From assembly GCA_937906385.1 (NCBI GenBank), contig CALCYQ010000004.1, positions 186,001-250,000 of the forward strand: DNA of 64,000 bases, in the 5' to 3' direction. The DNA is from an uncultured Candidatus Saccharibacteria bacterium (GTDB lineage Bacteria; Patescibacteriota; Saccharimonadia; Saccharimonadales; Saccharimonadaceae). Shown here piece by piece: positions 1 to 7,512 of the stretch. The position numbers and the translations under genes were made by a program. Position 1 is the first letter of the stretch. Each line of letters begins with the position of its first letter. A model generated the notes under the pieces. It was not told where the DNA came from. It saw nothing but the letters and a program-made list of their open reading frames with translations, and ran no database searches.

Positions 1-874
1 CTTCGTCATAAGTAGCCTCCAAAATGACGCTGGTTCGTTCATCGCTCGATGCCCCCTCGTCTATCGCGTAAACATTATAATTTGATATTAATAACTGTCC
101 GTCATCCAAGAATATCCGCTTAACCGAATGAACGCCCACATAAGTCGTATCAAAAACCGATAAGAAATCCGAATCAATCCCCTCTATCTGCTTACGATAT
201 TGATCATAGACTAAAACCGAGCCGCTCTCGAGCATAATATGTACATATGTTCCATCACTTGCCATCGCAACTTCGTCCGTCAAAGATGTATATTTTTGCC
301 CATGACGCGTCCGAATACTCATATCTTCGACGCGTAGAGAATATAGACGCGATGACTTAACTACCATATAGCTATATTCCATTTCGCCATCGTCATTTTC
401 TGAGCCAATCTTTAAAATCTGCACGCCGCCCACGTCCGCTACCGGCATATCCTCATCGCTACCGTCGCATAACTTTAATTTACCGGACGTGCCATTGCTA
501 CTACTGCCATGACCGTGCCCACTGCTCTCTGTGCTAGTCGTGTAAACCGCATAATAATTCCCTTCGTCATCCTGATCAACCAAGAAATCGGCATTGTTTC
601 GGTTACTCGACGACAACTCTTTACGCCAAATTTCCACACCACTCTCGTCGGCATAAACCAGAGTACGTGAATTCAAGAACAAATAGCCTGGGCAGTCGCC
701 GTCCTCAACATGAATTGAATCTGAGGTATTAATGTCTGTGTGCGAATTAATCGTTGTGTCAATATTATTTACTTGACGGAAATATAATTCCTCTGCAGCA
801 AATGCCGAATTTCCCATAATCAAAATCATTCCAATCAAGGCTAGGGCGAACAGTTTCAATCTACTTTTCTTCAC
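1..874 (-). CDS. secreted protein, partial (C-terminus beyond window)
   Basis: An open frame runs off the left edge of the window. I prefer a GTG start at 874: GGAG lies nine bases upstream, and translation from there gives a compact signal peptide (KKSRLK, then a hydrophobic stretch, then SAFA-AEE). An in-frame ATG at 889 is the alternative. The mature part is acidic and rich in Asp, Ser and Tyr, with short segments such as LVYADESGVEIWRK that recall PQQ-like beta-propeller blades, but no family is certain. The GGAG of the GTG start lies in one arm of an inverted repeat (GAGTTGC / GCAACTC) and may be sequestered. Exported, function unknown. Confidence 0.6.
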   Translation of the reverse strand, partial: MKKSRLKLFALALIGMILIMGNSAFAAEELYFRQVNNIDTTINSHTDINTSDSIHVEDGDCPGYLFLNSRTLVYADESGVEIWRKELSSSNRNNADFLVDQDDEGNYYAVYTTSTESSGHGHGSSSNGTSGKLKLCDGSDEDMPVADVGGVQILKIGSENDDGEMEYSYMVVKSSRLYSLRVEDMSIRTRHGQKYTSLTDEVAMASDGTYVHIMLESGSVLVYDQYRKQIEGIDSDFLSVFDTTYVGVHSVKRIFLDDGQLLISNYNVYAIDEGASSDERTSVILEATYDE

Positions 875-972
875 AACGAGTTGCTCCATTAAAATTAATA
901 GCAACTCCAACACTCTTATGGTTAATCTATATTATTTTGTTATAGAAATCAACCCCCACAATATCAGCTCCA

Positions 973-1042
973 TTGACGTAAGACTATAATTATTGTAGAA
1001 TAATAATATATGAGTACGAACGTCTCTATTTGGCGTTCTTAA
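973..1042 (+). promoter_or_regulatory. promoter and hairpin leader with possible 10-aa peptide
   Basis: TTGACG (973-978), a 17-base spacer and TAGAAT (996-1001) form a good sigma70-type promoter. Eight bases after the -10 is an ATG (1010) opening an 11-codon frame, MSTNVSIWRS-stop. The same stretch folds into a GAACG...CGTTC hairpin. The phosphatidyltransferase gene starts 30 bases further on with its own Shine-Dalgarno. The promoter is convincing; translation of the mini-ORF is a guess. Confidence 0.5.
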
Positions 1043-1071
1043 GAAACTAGTTCTTTAAAAGGAGTTGAGAT

Positions 1072-2097
1072 ATGATGAAAAAAGTTCTACGCTATTTCAA
1101 CGTTGCCATTTGTCGCATCTCCGCTCAGGAGATATTTATGGTAACGGCAAGTATTCTGAGCTACGTGCTCTATGGTACGGTTTCACACAATTTGTACCTT
1201 TGGATTGTCGTTCTTATTTGTGATGCGGCCATCATCGGCGCGCATGGCGCCTATTTGCTTAAACGCCCGCGCTGCCACAAAGGACCTTGGCACATCCCTA
1301 CCCCACTAATTTTGCGCTGGGTTAGTCTCGTACTAATCGCCATCGCGCAAAACAACCAAGTCGTCGAGACTTTCGCTTGGTATCTAATGGTCTTCACGGC
1401 CGTCTGCCACACGTTTTACTGCATCCTTTTAACCATGGATGCGCATAGTTCGACCTGGCTCGAAGGTACGCATGGCGAAATTGGCACCCCAAACTGGATA
1501 TCTATTTCCCGTATGGGCCTCGCAGTACTTGTGCCACATTTATACGCCGTACAGCCGCTTGGCACTATTAGCAGCGCCGTTGCTACCATCGTCTTGTTAC
1601 TCGCTATTGCAACCGACGCCGCCGACGGCTTCATTGCCCGCAAATTAAACCAGTGCACTAAAGCCGGCAAGGCGCTCGACCCGTTGGGAGACAAAATTAT
1701 CTTCTACCCAACCGCCGTTGCCTTCATTTTTGCCACTCATGGCACCGCCTACTTGGGATCAGTTGCGTTACGCGTAGTCTTTTATGTTTGTTTTGCTATC
1801 ATGCTAACTCGCGACGTGCTCTATATCGTTTGGTTCTTCTTGTATTATAGGAAGTTAGCCGACGGCATGAGCGCCAGCATGGTCGACAAAATCCGCATGG
1901 CTACACTTTGCGCCTGGCTCGGCATCGCTGCTTTAGCGATGACAATACCAGACCTGCAGGGTCGCATGGCCGTCGCCAGTTTCGTCTTCATGACCATCAT
2001 TGCCGTCCTTAGCGTCGTGAGCTTCTTCGTCGATTACCGCCGCATGCGTGCCGCCTTCCGTCTCGAAGAAGTGCACAAAAACGAACATAGCGCCTAA
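1072..2097 (+). CDS. CDP-alcohol phosphatidyltransferase family membrane protein (PgsA-like)
   Basis: Residues 182-208 carry the family signature D-x2-DG-x2-AR ... G-x3-D-x3-D (DAADGFIAR, then GKALDPLGD). This motif binds the metal and CDP-diacylglycerol and transfers phosphatidyl groups to an alcohol such as glycerol 3-phosphate or inositol phosphate. The protein is polytopic, with several hydrophobic helices on either side. At 341 aa it is longer than a typical PgsA (about 180-200 aa) because of an extra N-terminal membrane part of roughly 130 residues. AGGAG precedes ATGATG at 1072. The acceptor alcohol cannot be told from sequence. A strong terminator follows. Confidence 0.85.
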   Translation: MMKKVLRYFNVAICRISAQEIFMVTASILSYVLYGTVSHNLYLWIVVLICDAAIIGAHGAYLLKRPRCHKGPWHIPTPLILRWVSLVLIAIAQNNQVVETFAWYLMVFTAVCHTFYCILLTMDAHSSTWLEGTHGEIGTPNWISISRMGLAVLVPHLYAVQPLGTISSAVATIVLLLAIATDAADGFIARKLNQCTKAGKALDPLGDKIIFYPTAVAFIFATHGTAYLGSVALRVVFYVCFAIMLTRDVLYIVWFFLYYRKLADGMSASMVDKIRMATLCAWLGIAALAMTIPDLQGRMAVASFVFMTIIAVLSVVSFFVDYRRMRAAFRLEEVHKNEHSA

Positions 2098-2114
2098 ACG
2101 CCAACTCCCACCCT

Positions 2115-2144
2115 GCCGCCAGTCTCCCGCTGGCGGCTTTTTTT
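2115..2144 (+). terminator. intrinsic terminator after the phosphatidyltransferase gene
   Basis: GCCGCCAG / CTGGCGGC stem (2115-2122 with 2130-2137), followed by seven T. It lies between convergent genes and abuts the stop of the minus-strand gene at 2143. Confidence 0.85.
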
Positions 2145-2952
2145 ATTTCATCAAAATCGCCGTCGCAAAAATCTTGCACATTTCAATATTCGGATTCCAT
2201 AATCGTAAAATCGCCGCTCGCACCATCAGCGTACCATCCCATAAACTAATTGGCGTCCAGCCCGTATCGCGCAATTCTTCCGTCACCACGTCGCCATTTT
2301 GCGCCACAATCAGTTGATTATTATGATAAGTCGTCATCGAAAGCGTGTAGCTAATCGTAAATTTATGCATCGCCTCAATCAGTTGGTTCGTCGGCATCGA
2401 CAGAGTAATTACCTTAGGATAATACAAGGTTCGTAGTAATTTCTGCATTTGCGGCACAGTCAAAAACAATCCCGTCTCGCATTCGCGCAGCGTACTCCAA
2501 TTCATTACGTCCGCCGTCGCCGCATCCACCGCATCGCGCGTCAGATAAACCGGCTTTTCGCATTTTTTCATAAATTCCGCCAACACAATCGATGTCTCGG
2601 CGTTTTTGCCCATATCGCCAATCAACACTACCGCATCCGCCCATTCGCTCTGCATTAGCATCTCCGCTAGAGCATGTTTACCAAATGCGCCCGACGTTTC
2701 CGCCTCCGCAAAATATACTTCCGGCGCGTTCGGAATCTGGTTTTTCAACGAACTCGGCAATAACGCACGCACCTCGCCCACGCCCATTTCGTTTGCCACT
2801 TTTAGCGCATTTGCCACCGCAAAAAACGCGCCTTTATTGCCACCAATTACGAGCAGCTTACCAGCCAATCGACGTTGCTCTGGTTGCTCAGTATCCACCT
2901 CGCCAAACAGCGGCGTCACACCTTGTTTTTGCCAATAATCGTAATCGTTCAT
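2143..2952 (-). CDS. divergent YjeF C-terminal / ribokinase-like protein
   Basis: 269 aa. Its start overlaps the exoA stop as ATGA (2949-2952), so the two are co-transcribed and translationally coupled. Near the N-terminus LLVIGGNKGAFFAVANAL matches the nucleotide-binding opening of ADP-dependent NAD(P)H-hydrate dehydratase (YjeF_C). GDMGKNAET and YLTRDAVDA follow in the expected order. The conserved GSGD/NxGD catalytic motif near the C-terminus is not recognisable (LWDGTLMVRAA sits there). The fold assignment is moderate; NADHX repair activity is doubtful. There is no YjeF N-terminal epimerase domain. Confidence 0.5.
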   Translation of the reverse strand: MNDYDYWQKQGVTPLFGEVDTEQPEQRRLAGKLLVIGGNKGAFFAVANALKVANEMGVGEVRALLPSSLKNQIPNAPEVYFAEAETSGAFGKHALAEMLMQSEWADAVVLIGDMGKNAETSIVLAEFMKKCEKPVYLTRDAVDAATADVMNWSTLRECETGLFLTVPQMQKLLRTLYYPKVITLSMPTNQLIEAMHKFTISYTLSMTTYHNNQLIVAQNGDVVTEELRDTGWTPISLWDGTLMVRAAILRLWNPNIEMCKIFATAILMK

Positions 2953-3746
2953 TTTTTCAACTCCAGTAGAATCGGGCAATGATCCGACCCTATCACTTCG
3001 TCGCAAATCTCCGCCGCCACAATACGTTCGCGCAAACGCTCTGACGCCAAGAAATAATCAATCCGCCAACCCACATTCTTGGCGCGCGCCCCACCGCGAT
3101 ACGACCACCACGAATATTGAATTTGCTCTGGATGTAATGTCCGAAAAGTATCAATAAAACCGTTCGCAAGATAGTTCGTCATGCCGGCCCGCCCTTCTTT
3201 CGTAAAGCCCGCATGCCCTTCATTCGCCTGCGGCCGCGCCAAATCAATTTCCTCGTGCGCCACATTAAAATCGCCACATACAATTACCGGCTTCGCCGCA
3301 TCGAGCTGCTTCATGTACGCAAGCAGTGCCTTATCCCACACCAGTTCGCGATACTTTAAACGCCCTAAATCATCCTTTTCATTCGGCACATATACATCCA
3401 TTAAATAAAAGTCCTCGAATTCCGCCGTCAGTACGCGCCCCTCTTTGCGCGCATCGCCAAAATCATCTTCCCAGCCATCAATCGTCGCGGTAATTTCCTC
3501 CGGAAAATCGTAGCGCACCGAAAGCGGCTTCACTTTCGTAAAAATCGCCGTGCCCGAATAACCTGCCCGTTCCGCCGAGTTCCACAGCTCTTCGTATTCG
3601 GCAAAATCCACTTCCGCTTGCCCTTGCTGCGCCTTCGTCTCCTGCAAGCACAAAATATCCGGCATATAATCACGCACAAAATCCTGCAACGCGCCTTTTT
3701 TAAGCACTGCACGCAGCCCATTCACATTCCAAGAAAAAATCTTCAT
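2949..3746 (-). CDS. exoA: exodeoxyribonuclease III / AP endonuclease
   Basis: 265 aa, typical length for the EEP fold. It opens MKIFSWNVNGLRA and carries LCLQETKA, YVPN, CGDFNVAH, WRIDYFL and SDHCPI, which together supply the metal ligands and catalytic Asp/His of ExoIII-type enzymes. It cleaves DNA 5' of abasic sites in base excision repair and removes 3' blocks, so it cooperates with MutM (19051-19899). The start at 3746 is chosen because the longer frame would run into comEB and because a TATAAT box lies exactly six bases upstream, implying a leaderless mRNA. It shares a bidirectional promoter with comEB. Confidence 0.93.
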   Translation of the reverse strand: MKIFSWNVNGLRAVLKKGALQDFVRDYMPDILCLQETKAQQGQAEVDFAEYEELWNSAERAGYSGTAIFTKVKPLSVRYDFPEEITATIDGWEDDFGDARKEGRVLTAEFEDFYLMDVYVPNEKDDLGRLKYRELVWDKALLAYMKQLDAAKPVIVCGDFNVAHEEIDLARPQANEGHAGFTKEGRAGMTNYLANGFIDTFRTLHPEQIQYSWWSYRGGARAKNVGWRIDYFLASERLRERIVAAEICDEVIGSDHCPILLELKK

Positions 3747-3750
3747 ACTT

Positions 3751-3764
3751 CTATTATATAATAG
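3751..3764. promoter_or_regulatory. palindromic bidirectional -10 element for exoA and comEB
   Basis: CTATTATATAATAG is a perfect 14-bp palindrome containing TATAAT on both strands (plus 3757-3762, minus 3758-3753). On the minus strand six bases separate it from the exoA ATG. On the plus strand a 24-base leader with AAGGAG leads to comEB at 3787. -35 elements are weak on both sides. Confidence 0.65.
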
Positions 3765-3786
3765 AGACAAATAAGGAGTGTGAAAA

Positions 3787-4260
3787 ATGCGCAAAGACCA
3801 CATCACCTGGGACGAATACTTCATGGGTATCGCCCATCTTGCCGCCGAACGCAGCAAAGACCCTAACACTCAAGTTGGCGCCTGTATCGTCAACGATGAG
3901 CATAAGATTGTTTCCGTCGGCTATAACGGCATGCCGACCGGCGTTAACGATGCCGATATGCCATGGGAGCGCGAGGGCGAATATCTCAAAACCAAATATC
4001 CGTTCGTCTGCCACGCCGAGCTCAACGCCATCTTAAACAGCGTTGCCGACATGCACGGTTGCAAGCTCTACGTCACGCTTTTCCCTTGCAACGAATGCGC
4101 CAAAGCTGTCATTCAAGCCGGCATCAAAGAAGTTGTCTACGGCGATGATAAATATGCTGACACCGACGGCACTAAAGCTTCCAAGATGATACTCAAAAAA
4201 TGCGGCATTAAATGCACTAAATATAAACCATCCGGCAAAACCGTCAAAATCGACCTCTAG
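3787..4260 (+). CDS. comEB: dCMP/cytidine deaminase family protein (ComEB-like)
   Basis: 157 aa zinc deaminase. H76-A-E78 and P-C101-x-E-C104 supply the zinc ligands and the catalytic glutamate. The opening RKDHITWDEYFMGIAHLAAERSKD and NTQVGACIV are typical of deoxycytidylate deaminases, which make dUMP for thymidylate synthesis. In Firmicutes the homologue is ComEB. AAGGAG lies ten bases upstream of the ATG. It is transcribed divergently from exoA through a shared palindromic promoter, so nucleotide supply and DNA repair are physically linked. Substrate (dCMP rather than another cytidine) is inferred from family. Confidence 0.9.
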   Translation: MRKDHITWDEYFMGIAHLAAERSKDPNTQVGACIVNDEHKIVSVGYNGMPTGVNDADMPWEREGEYLKTKYPFVCHAELNAILNSVADMHGCKLYVTLFPCNECAKAVIQAGIKEVVYGDDKYADTDGTKASKMILKKCGIKCTKYKPSGKTVKIDL

Positions 4261-4261
4261 A

Positions 4262-4290
4262 TTGACTTTTTCGCAAAAGTGTGATATAAT
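4262..4290 (+). promoter_or_regulatory. consensus promoter for the Cys-rich membrane peptide gene
   Basis: TTGACT (4262-4267), 17 bases, TATAAT (4285-4290). The predicted start falls at an ATG (4297) opening a 15-codon frame (MGLSRSVEAILLFCG). This overlaps a hairpin whose arms are ATTGTCTCG and CGAGGCAAT. The real gene begins at 4374. Confidence 0.75.
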
Positions 4291-4373
4291 AGAGCTATGG
4301 GATTGTCTCGCTCCGTCGAGGCAATTCTGCTCTTTTGCGGCTAGGAAATCTACATGAAAGGAGTTTTCGTAAC

Positions 4374-4559
4374 ATGAAACTCGCCCTAAAGATTATTGCT
4401 ATCACTGGCATCACTGTTGGCGTCGGCGCCATCGCCGTCGAAGTTTACCGTATCGTCTCCACTCTTCGCGCTGGTTTGCGCCAGCTCAACGCTTGTGACG
4501 ATTACGATTGCAACCTCTGCCCGAACGAAGGCCTCTGCGGCCTCTGCGACAAGAAGTGA
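4374..4559 (+). CDS. small membrane-anchored cysteine-rich protein
   Basis: 61 aa. ATG at 4374 is chosen because AAAGGAG lies nine bases before it; the longer frame has no ribosome site. Residues 1-30 form one transmembrane helix (KLALKIIAITGITVGVGAIAV). The soluble C-terminus holds five cysteines in a C-x4-C-x2-C-x5-C-x2-C pattern, as in a small metal- or FeS-binding knuckle. A strong promoter, a structured leader and a terminator make this its own transcription unit. No family recognised. Confidence 0.7.
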   Translation: MKLALKIIAITGITVGVGAIAVEVYRIVSTLRAGLRQLNACDDYDCNLCPNEGLCGLCDKK

Positions 4560-4577
4560 TTTCACCTAGCCAGCCCG

Positions 4578-4612
4578 CGCCTCGGACACTTGTGTGCCTG
4601 GGGCCTTTTTTC
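4578..4612 (+). terminator. terminator of the Cys-rich peptide gene
   Basis: A GC-rich stem (GCGCCTCGG with CCTGGGGC, including G-T pairs) encloses CAC-TTGT-GTG and is followed by seven T. The -10 box of the next gene begins five bases later. Confidence 0.75.
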
Positions 4613-4628
4613 TTGTTATAATAACGGT

Positions 4629-5219
4629 ATGCGTAAGAATTTTATTATCAAGGCTCTCTGTAGCTTCCCAGCCATATTAATCATCGGCTATTTCGTGCCG
4701 GTACTCGCTGTCATTTTGGCACTATTTCGCTACGTCGTTTACGGCAAGACGCATTTTTATCGCACGCCAGTCGTTCTGCTTATCGTCGGCCTTCTTTTAC
4801 TTTTGCCACACGGCCTCGAACTCGCCATGGCTAACTTCAACTTTAATCTCGGCATCCCTTACTGGGCCGAAATCGTGGCGCATCCACTCTATCCAAAATT
4901 CACCGACTACGGCAAATTCCTCGCCATTTTCGCAGTCATTCTGCTCGTCGTCACCTACGTTTTGCGCAACTTCATCGAAGGCCTCAGTAGTAAATTCTCC
5001 AGCCTCATGAATGGTTATTACCAAGATCGCGCCAAACGTGAAGACGAAATCGAAAAAGAGGTTAAGCTCGAATCCAAAGTTAAAGAAATCGAATCCGCCC
5101 AGAACACCCCGCACGTCGTAAAATGCCCGAGCTGCGGCAAGACTAATCATATCACCGGCACTGTCGGTCGTTGCAAATCCTGCCGCTCCGCCATCGAATA
5201 TAAGGCGCCCAAGAAATGA
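4629..5219 (+). CDS. membrane protein with C-terminal zinc ribbon
   Basis: 196 aa. The start at 4629 is six bases after TATAAT (4617-4622), so the mRNA is predicted leaderless. Three hydrophobic segments (about residues 8-32, 45-62 and 95-113) are followed by a charged helical linker (residues 125-155). A zinc ribbon then reads CPSCGK...GRCKSC. The ribbon probably faces the cytoplasm. Its stop overlaps the next start (ATGA at 5216-5219), so the two membrane proteins are made together. Unknown function. Confidence 0.8.
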   Translation: MRKNFIIKALCSFPAILIIGYFVPVLAVILALFRYVVYGKTHFYRTPVVLLIVGLLLLLPHGLELAMANFNFNLGIPYWAEIVAHPLYPKFTDYGKFLAIFAVILLVVTYVLRNFIEGLSSKFSSLMNGYYQDRAKREDEIEKEVKLESKVKEIESAQNTPHVVKCPSCGKTNHITGTVGRCKSCRSAIEYKAPKK

Positions 5220-5734
5220 AAATCGTCTTCAGCCGCTTCACGCGCGCCTACGCCGAAGAATACTACTACGTTTTGATAAACCAAAAGAAATTCCTCCGTC
5301 GCCCGGCCAAGACCATCAGTCGCGCTACGCGCGCCTACGCCTTTTACTGCGCTTTTTCCTTTATTTGTTTCATCGTCAGCATTTGGCTCGGCATTAACTC
5401 ATTTAATTATCTGCCACTCATTTTCATTACCGGCTTAACTTTTGGCTTAATTATCTTCGTCTCACTCAAACTCGTTAAGGCCGTACGCGAACTTGGCGAT
5501 GGCGACGCCAAGAAATGCCATCTCGATCTCTCCGCTAAAGGCATCGCCTATACTTTGCCTGCTGGCGACATCCTTTTGCCTTGGGAAAACGTACTCAAAA
5601 TTACCATCACCGAACATTCCGTCATCTTCCTTCCCGACACGCTCGAAATCTTACCGATTTGCGTGCCAGCCGAAGCTAAAGACAAAATCAAAACTCAACT
5701 CAAAAAGCTCAAAAAGTCCCCACTTTTATCTTAA
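5216..5734 (+). CDS. membrane protein with YcxB-like C-terminal domain
   Basis: 172 aa, translationally coupled to the zinc-ribbon membrane protein. An N-terminal cytosolic segment is followed by two membrane helices (about residues 42-62 and 67-88). The soluble C-terminal half ends in ...LPWENVLKITITEHSVIFLPDTLEILPICVPA, the pattern of YcxB-like/PH-fold domains (W-x2-V near the middle, a beta-hairpin, then a terminal helix). Family assignment is by eye and tentative. Confidence 0.65.
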   Translation: MKIVFSRFTRAYAEEYYYVLINQKKFLRRPAKTISRATRAYAFYCAFSFICFIVSIWLGINSFNYLPLIFITGLTFGLIIFVSLKLVKAVRELGDGDAKKCHLDLSAKGIAYTLPAGDILLPWENVLKITITEHSVIFLPDTLEILPICVPAEAKDKIKTQLKKLKKSPLLS

Positions 5735-5756
5735 TTTAAGATTACAGCGCTAGTGT

Positions 5757-5762
5757 TATAAT
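5757..5762 (+). promoter_or_regulatory. -10 box of rel, six bases from the ATG
   Basis: TATAAT with six bases to the ATG at 5769 and no Shine-Dalgarno. A leaderless rel transcript is predicted. No clear -35. Confidence 0.6.
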
Positions 5763-5768
5763 AAAGAT

Positions 5769-7337
5769 ATGAACAAACCTTCGCCTCGCATCGAGCAAGC
5801 TATAGAGGTCGCCACTCAAGCGCACGAAGGCCAACTTCGCAAGACCGGCGAACCCTATATTATCCACCCGCTTGCGGTCATGAAGATTCTTCAAGAATGG
5901 AATATGGATGAGGATACCGTTATTGCCGGTATTCTTCATGATACTGTTGAAGACACCGACCTAACTTTGCAAGAAATCGAAGACCAATTCGGCAAAGATG
6001 TTGCTTTTCTTGTAAATGGTGTTACGAAACTCGGCAAAGCTCGCAAAGGTATGAAGGACCTTAATGAATATCTGCCCGAGACTTCCGACAACCTCCTCAA
6101 GCTTCTCATCGCCACCGGCCAAGATATTCGCGTTTTAATCATCAAACTTGCCGACCGCCTCCACAACCTACGCACGCTTTCTGCTTTGCCACCAGCCAAA
6201 CAAAAGAAAATCGCCCGCGAATCACTTGAAGTTTTCGCGCCACTTGCCGACCGCCTCCAGATGGGTCGCGTACGTGTTGAAATTGAGGAAACTAGCTTTA
6301 AATACGTTGATCCAAAGCGCTATGAAGAGCTCAAAAAGCTCACCGCTGCCCGCCTGAAAAAGGCCGACAAGAAGCTCAAAGCTGCCCAAGAAGCCGTCGA
6401 GCAAGCCCTCAAAAAGGAGCATATTAAATACAAGTGCGACGGCCGCGTTAAATCCATCTATTCGCTCCACAAAAAGCTCGCTAAGTACAACCAAAACATT
6501 GAGCGCATCTACGACATTATCGCGTTGCGTTTCATCGTCGAGGATGTAACTACTTGTTATCTCGTACTGGGTATCATCCATTCCCTTTTCCGCCCGATGG
6601 ATGGCCGCGTCAAAGATTACATTGCCATGCCAAAACAAAACGGCTACCAATCGCTCCACACCACCGTTATCACGAAAGATAAGCAGATCGTCGAATTCCA
6701 GATTCGCACCAAAGAAATGCACGAATACGCCGAACGTGGTCTCGCCGCCACTTTCTTCTACAACGAGCAGAAGCTCACTTCTGACTATGCCGAAGGTCGC
6801 GTCAGTAAGCTCCCGAGTAACCTACTCTGGATTCGCGAGCTCCAAGAAACCACCGCCAAGCTTTCCTCTGGCGAGAAAGTTGACACCAAAAAACTCAAAC
6901 TCAACCTTTTTGCCGATAAAATCTTCGTCTACACGCCAAAGGGCGACATTATCGATCTGCCAAAAGGCTCCATGCCGCTCGACTTCGCCTATCGCCTTCA
7001 TAGCGAAATCGGCGCTGCTTGTACTGGCGCCATCGTAAACGGCAAAATGGTCGACCTTAAGACTAAGCTTCAGCAAGGCGACGTCGTCGAAATAATCACG
7101 CAGAAAAATTCCCAACCAAATCCCGGCTGGCTCGATAAAGTCTTTTCTAAGCATGCCCGCCACAAACTCGTCAGCCAACTTCGTTCAATTTTGCCAGATT
7201 TCACCCCGAAACCAAAAGAAGATAAGACCAAAAAGGATAAAAAATCCCCGAAAGAAAAACGCCTCGAGGAGAAAAAGGCCCTCGCCGCTGCCAGCCCACA
7301 CGAAGCCAAAGAGGCAAAAAGCGAGAAGAAAAAATAG
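5769..7337 (+). CDS. rel: bifunctional (p)ppGpp synthetase/hydrolase, RelA/SpoT family
   Basis: 522 aa. The N-terminal HD hydrolase (about 1-150) has HEGQ...YIIHP, ILHDTVED and LADRLHNLRTL. The synthetase domain (about 215-340) has RIYDIIALRFIV, GRVKDYIAMPKQ, NGYQSLHTTV and EFQIRT-EMHEYAERG. A TGS domain (about 380-440) follows. The protein ends in a Lys/Glu-rich tail without the ACT/RRM and helical regulatory domains of a full-length Rel (about 730 aa). Both catalytic centres look intact, so it should make and degrade the stringent alarmone. Ribosomal control would have to work without the usual C-terminal domains. Confidence 0.9.
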   Translation: MNKPSPRIEQAIEVATQAHEGQLRKTGEPYIIHPLAVMKILQEWNMDEDTVIAGILHDTVEDTDLTLQEIEDQFGKDVAFLVNGVTKLGKARKGMKDLNEYLPETSDNLLKLLIATGQDIRVLIIKLADRLHNLRTLSALPPAKQKKIARESLEVFAPLADRLQMGRVRVEIEETSFKYVDPKRYEELKKLTAARLKKADKKLKAAQEAVEQALKKEHIKYKCDGRVKSIYSLHKKLAKYNQNIERIYDIIALRFIVEDVTTCYLVLGIIHSLFRPMDGRVKDYIAMPKQNGYQSLHTTVITKDKQIVEFQIRTKEMHEYAERGLAATFFYNEQKLTSDYAEGRVSKLPSNLLWIRELQETTAKLSSGEKVDTKKLKLNLFADKIFVYTPKGDIIDLPKGSMPLDFAYRLHSEIGAACTGAIVNGKMVDLKTKLQQGDVVEIITQKNSQPNPGWLDKVFSKHARHKLVSQLRSILPDFTPKPKEDKTKKDKKSPKEKRLEEKKALAAASPHEAKEAKSEKKK

Positions 7338-7360
7338 CCCCCTTAAGAGAGGTTATTTTT
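7338..7360 (-). terminator. weak terminator of the glyS operon
   Basis: On the minus strand CCTC...GGGG with a TCTTAA-type loop is followed by TATTTTTTC. The stem is short and partly G-T paired, but its position between convergent genes fits. Confidence 0.4.
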
Positions 7361-7511
7361 AGCAGAATAGCAAATCTTGCAAATCTTTTATATTATCACT
7401 GCCGCCTGTCTCGTCGCCGATATCAATATTCTCAATAATTTCTTCCCACTCACTACTATCGTCCACATCTGACGCCCCCTCCACCCGATTTATCCTGCCA
7501 TCCTCGCGCAT
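7359..7511 (-). CDS. small acidic protein of unknown function
   Basis: 50 aa, very acidic (runs such as DVDDSSEWEEIIENIDIGDE). AAGGAG is four bases before ATG at 7511, and the start follows the glycosyltransferase stop by one base, so it is the last cistron of the glyS-glycosyltransferase operon. No membrane segment and no recognised family. The good ribosome site and coupling argue that it is real. Confidence 0.55.
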   Translation of the reverse strand: MREDGRINRVEGASDVDDSSEWEEIIENIDIGDETGGSDNIKDLQDLLFC

Positions 7512-7512
7512 A

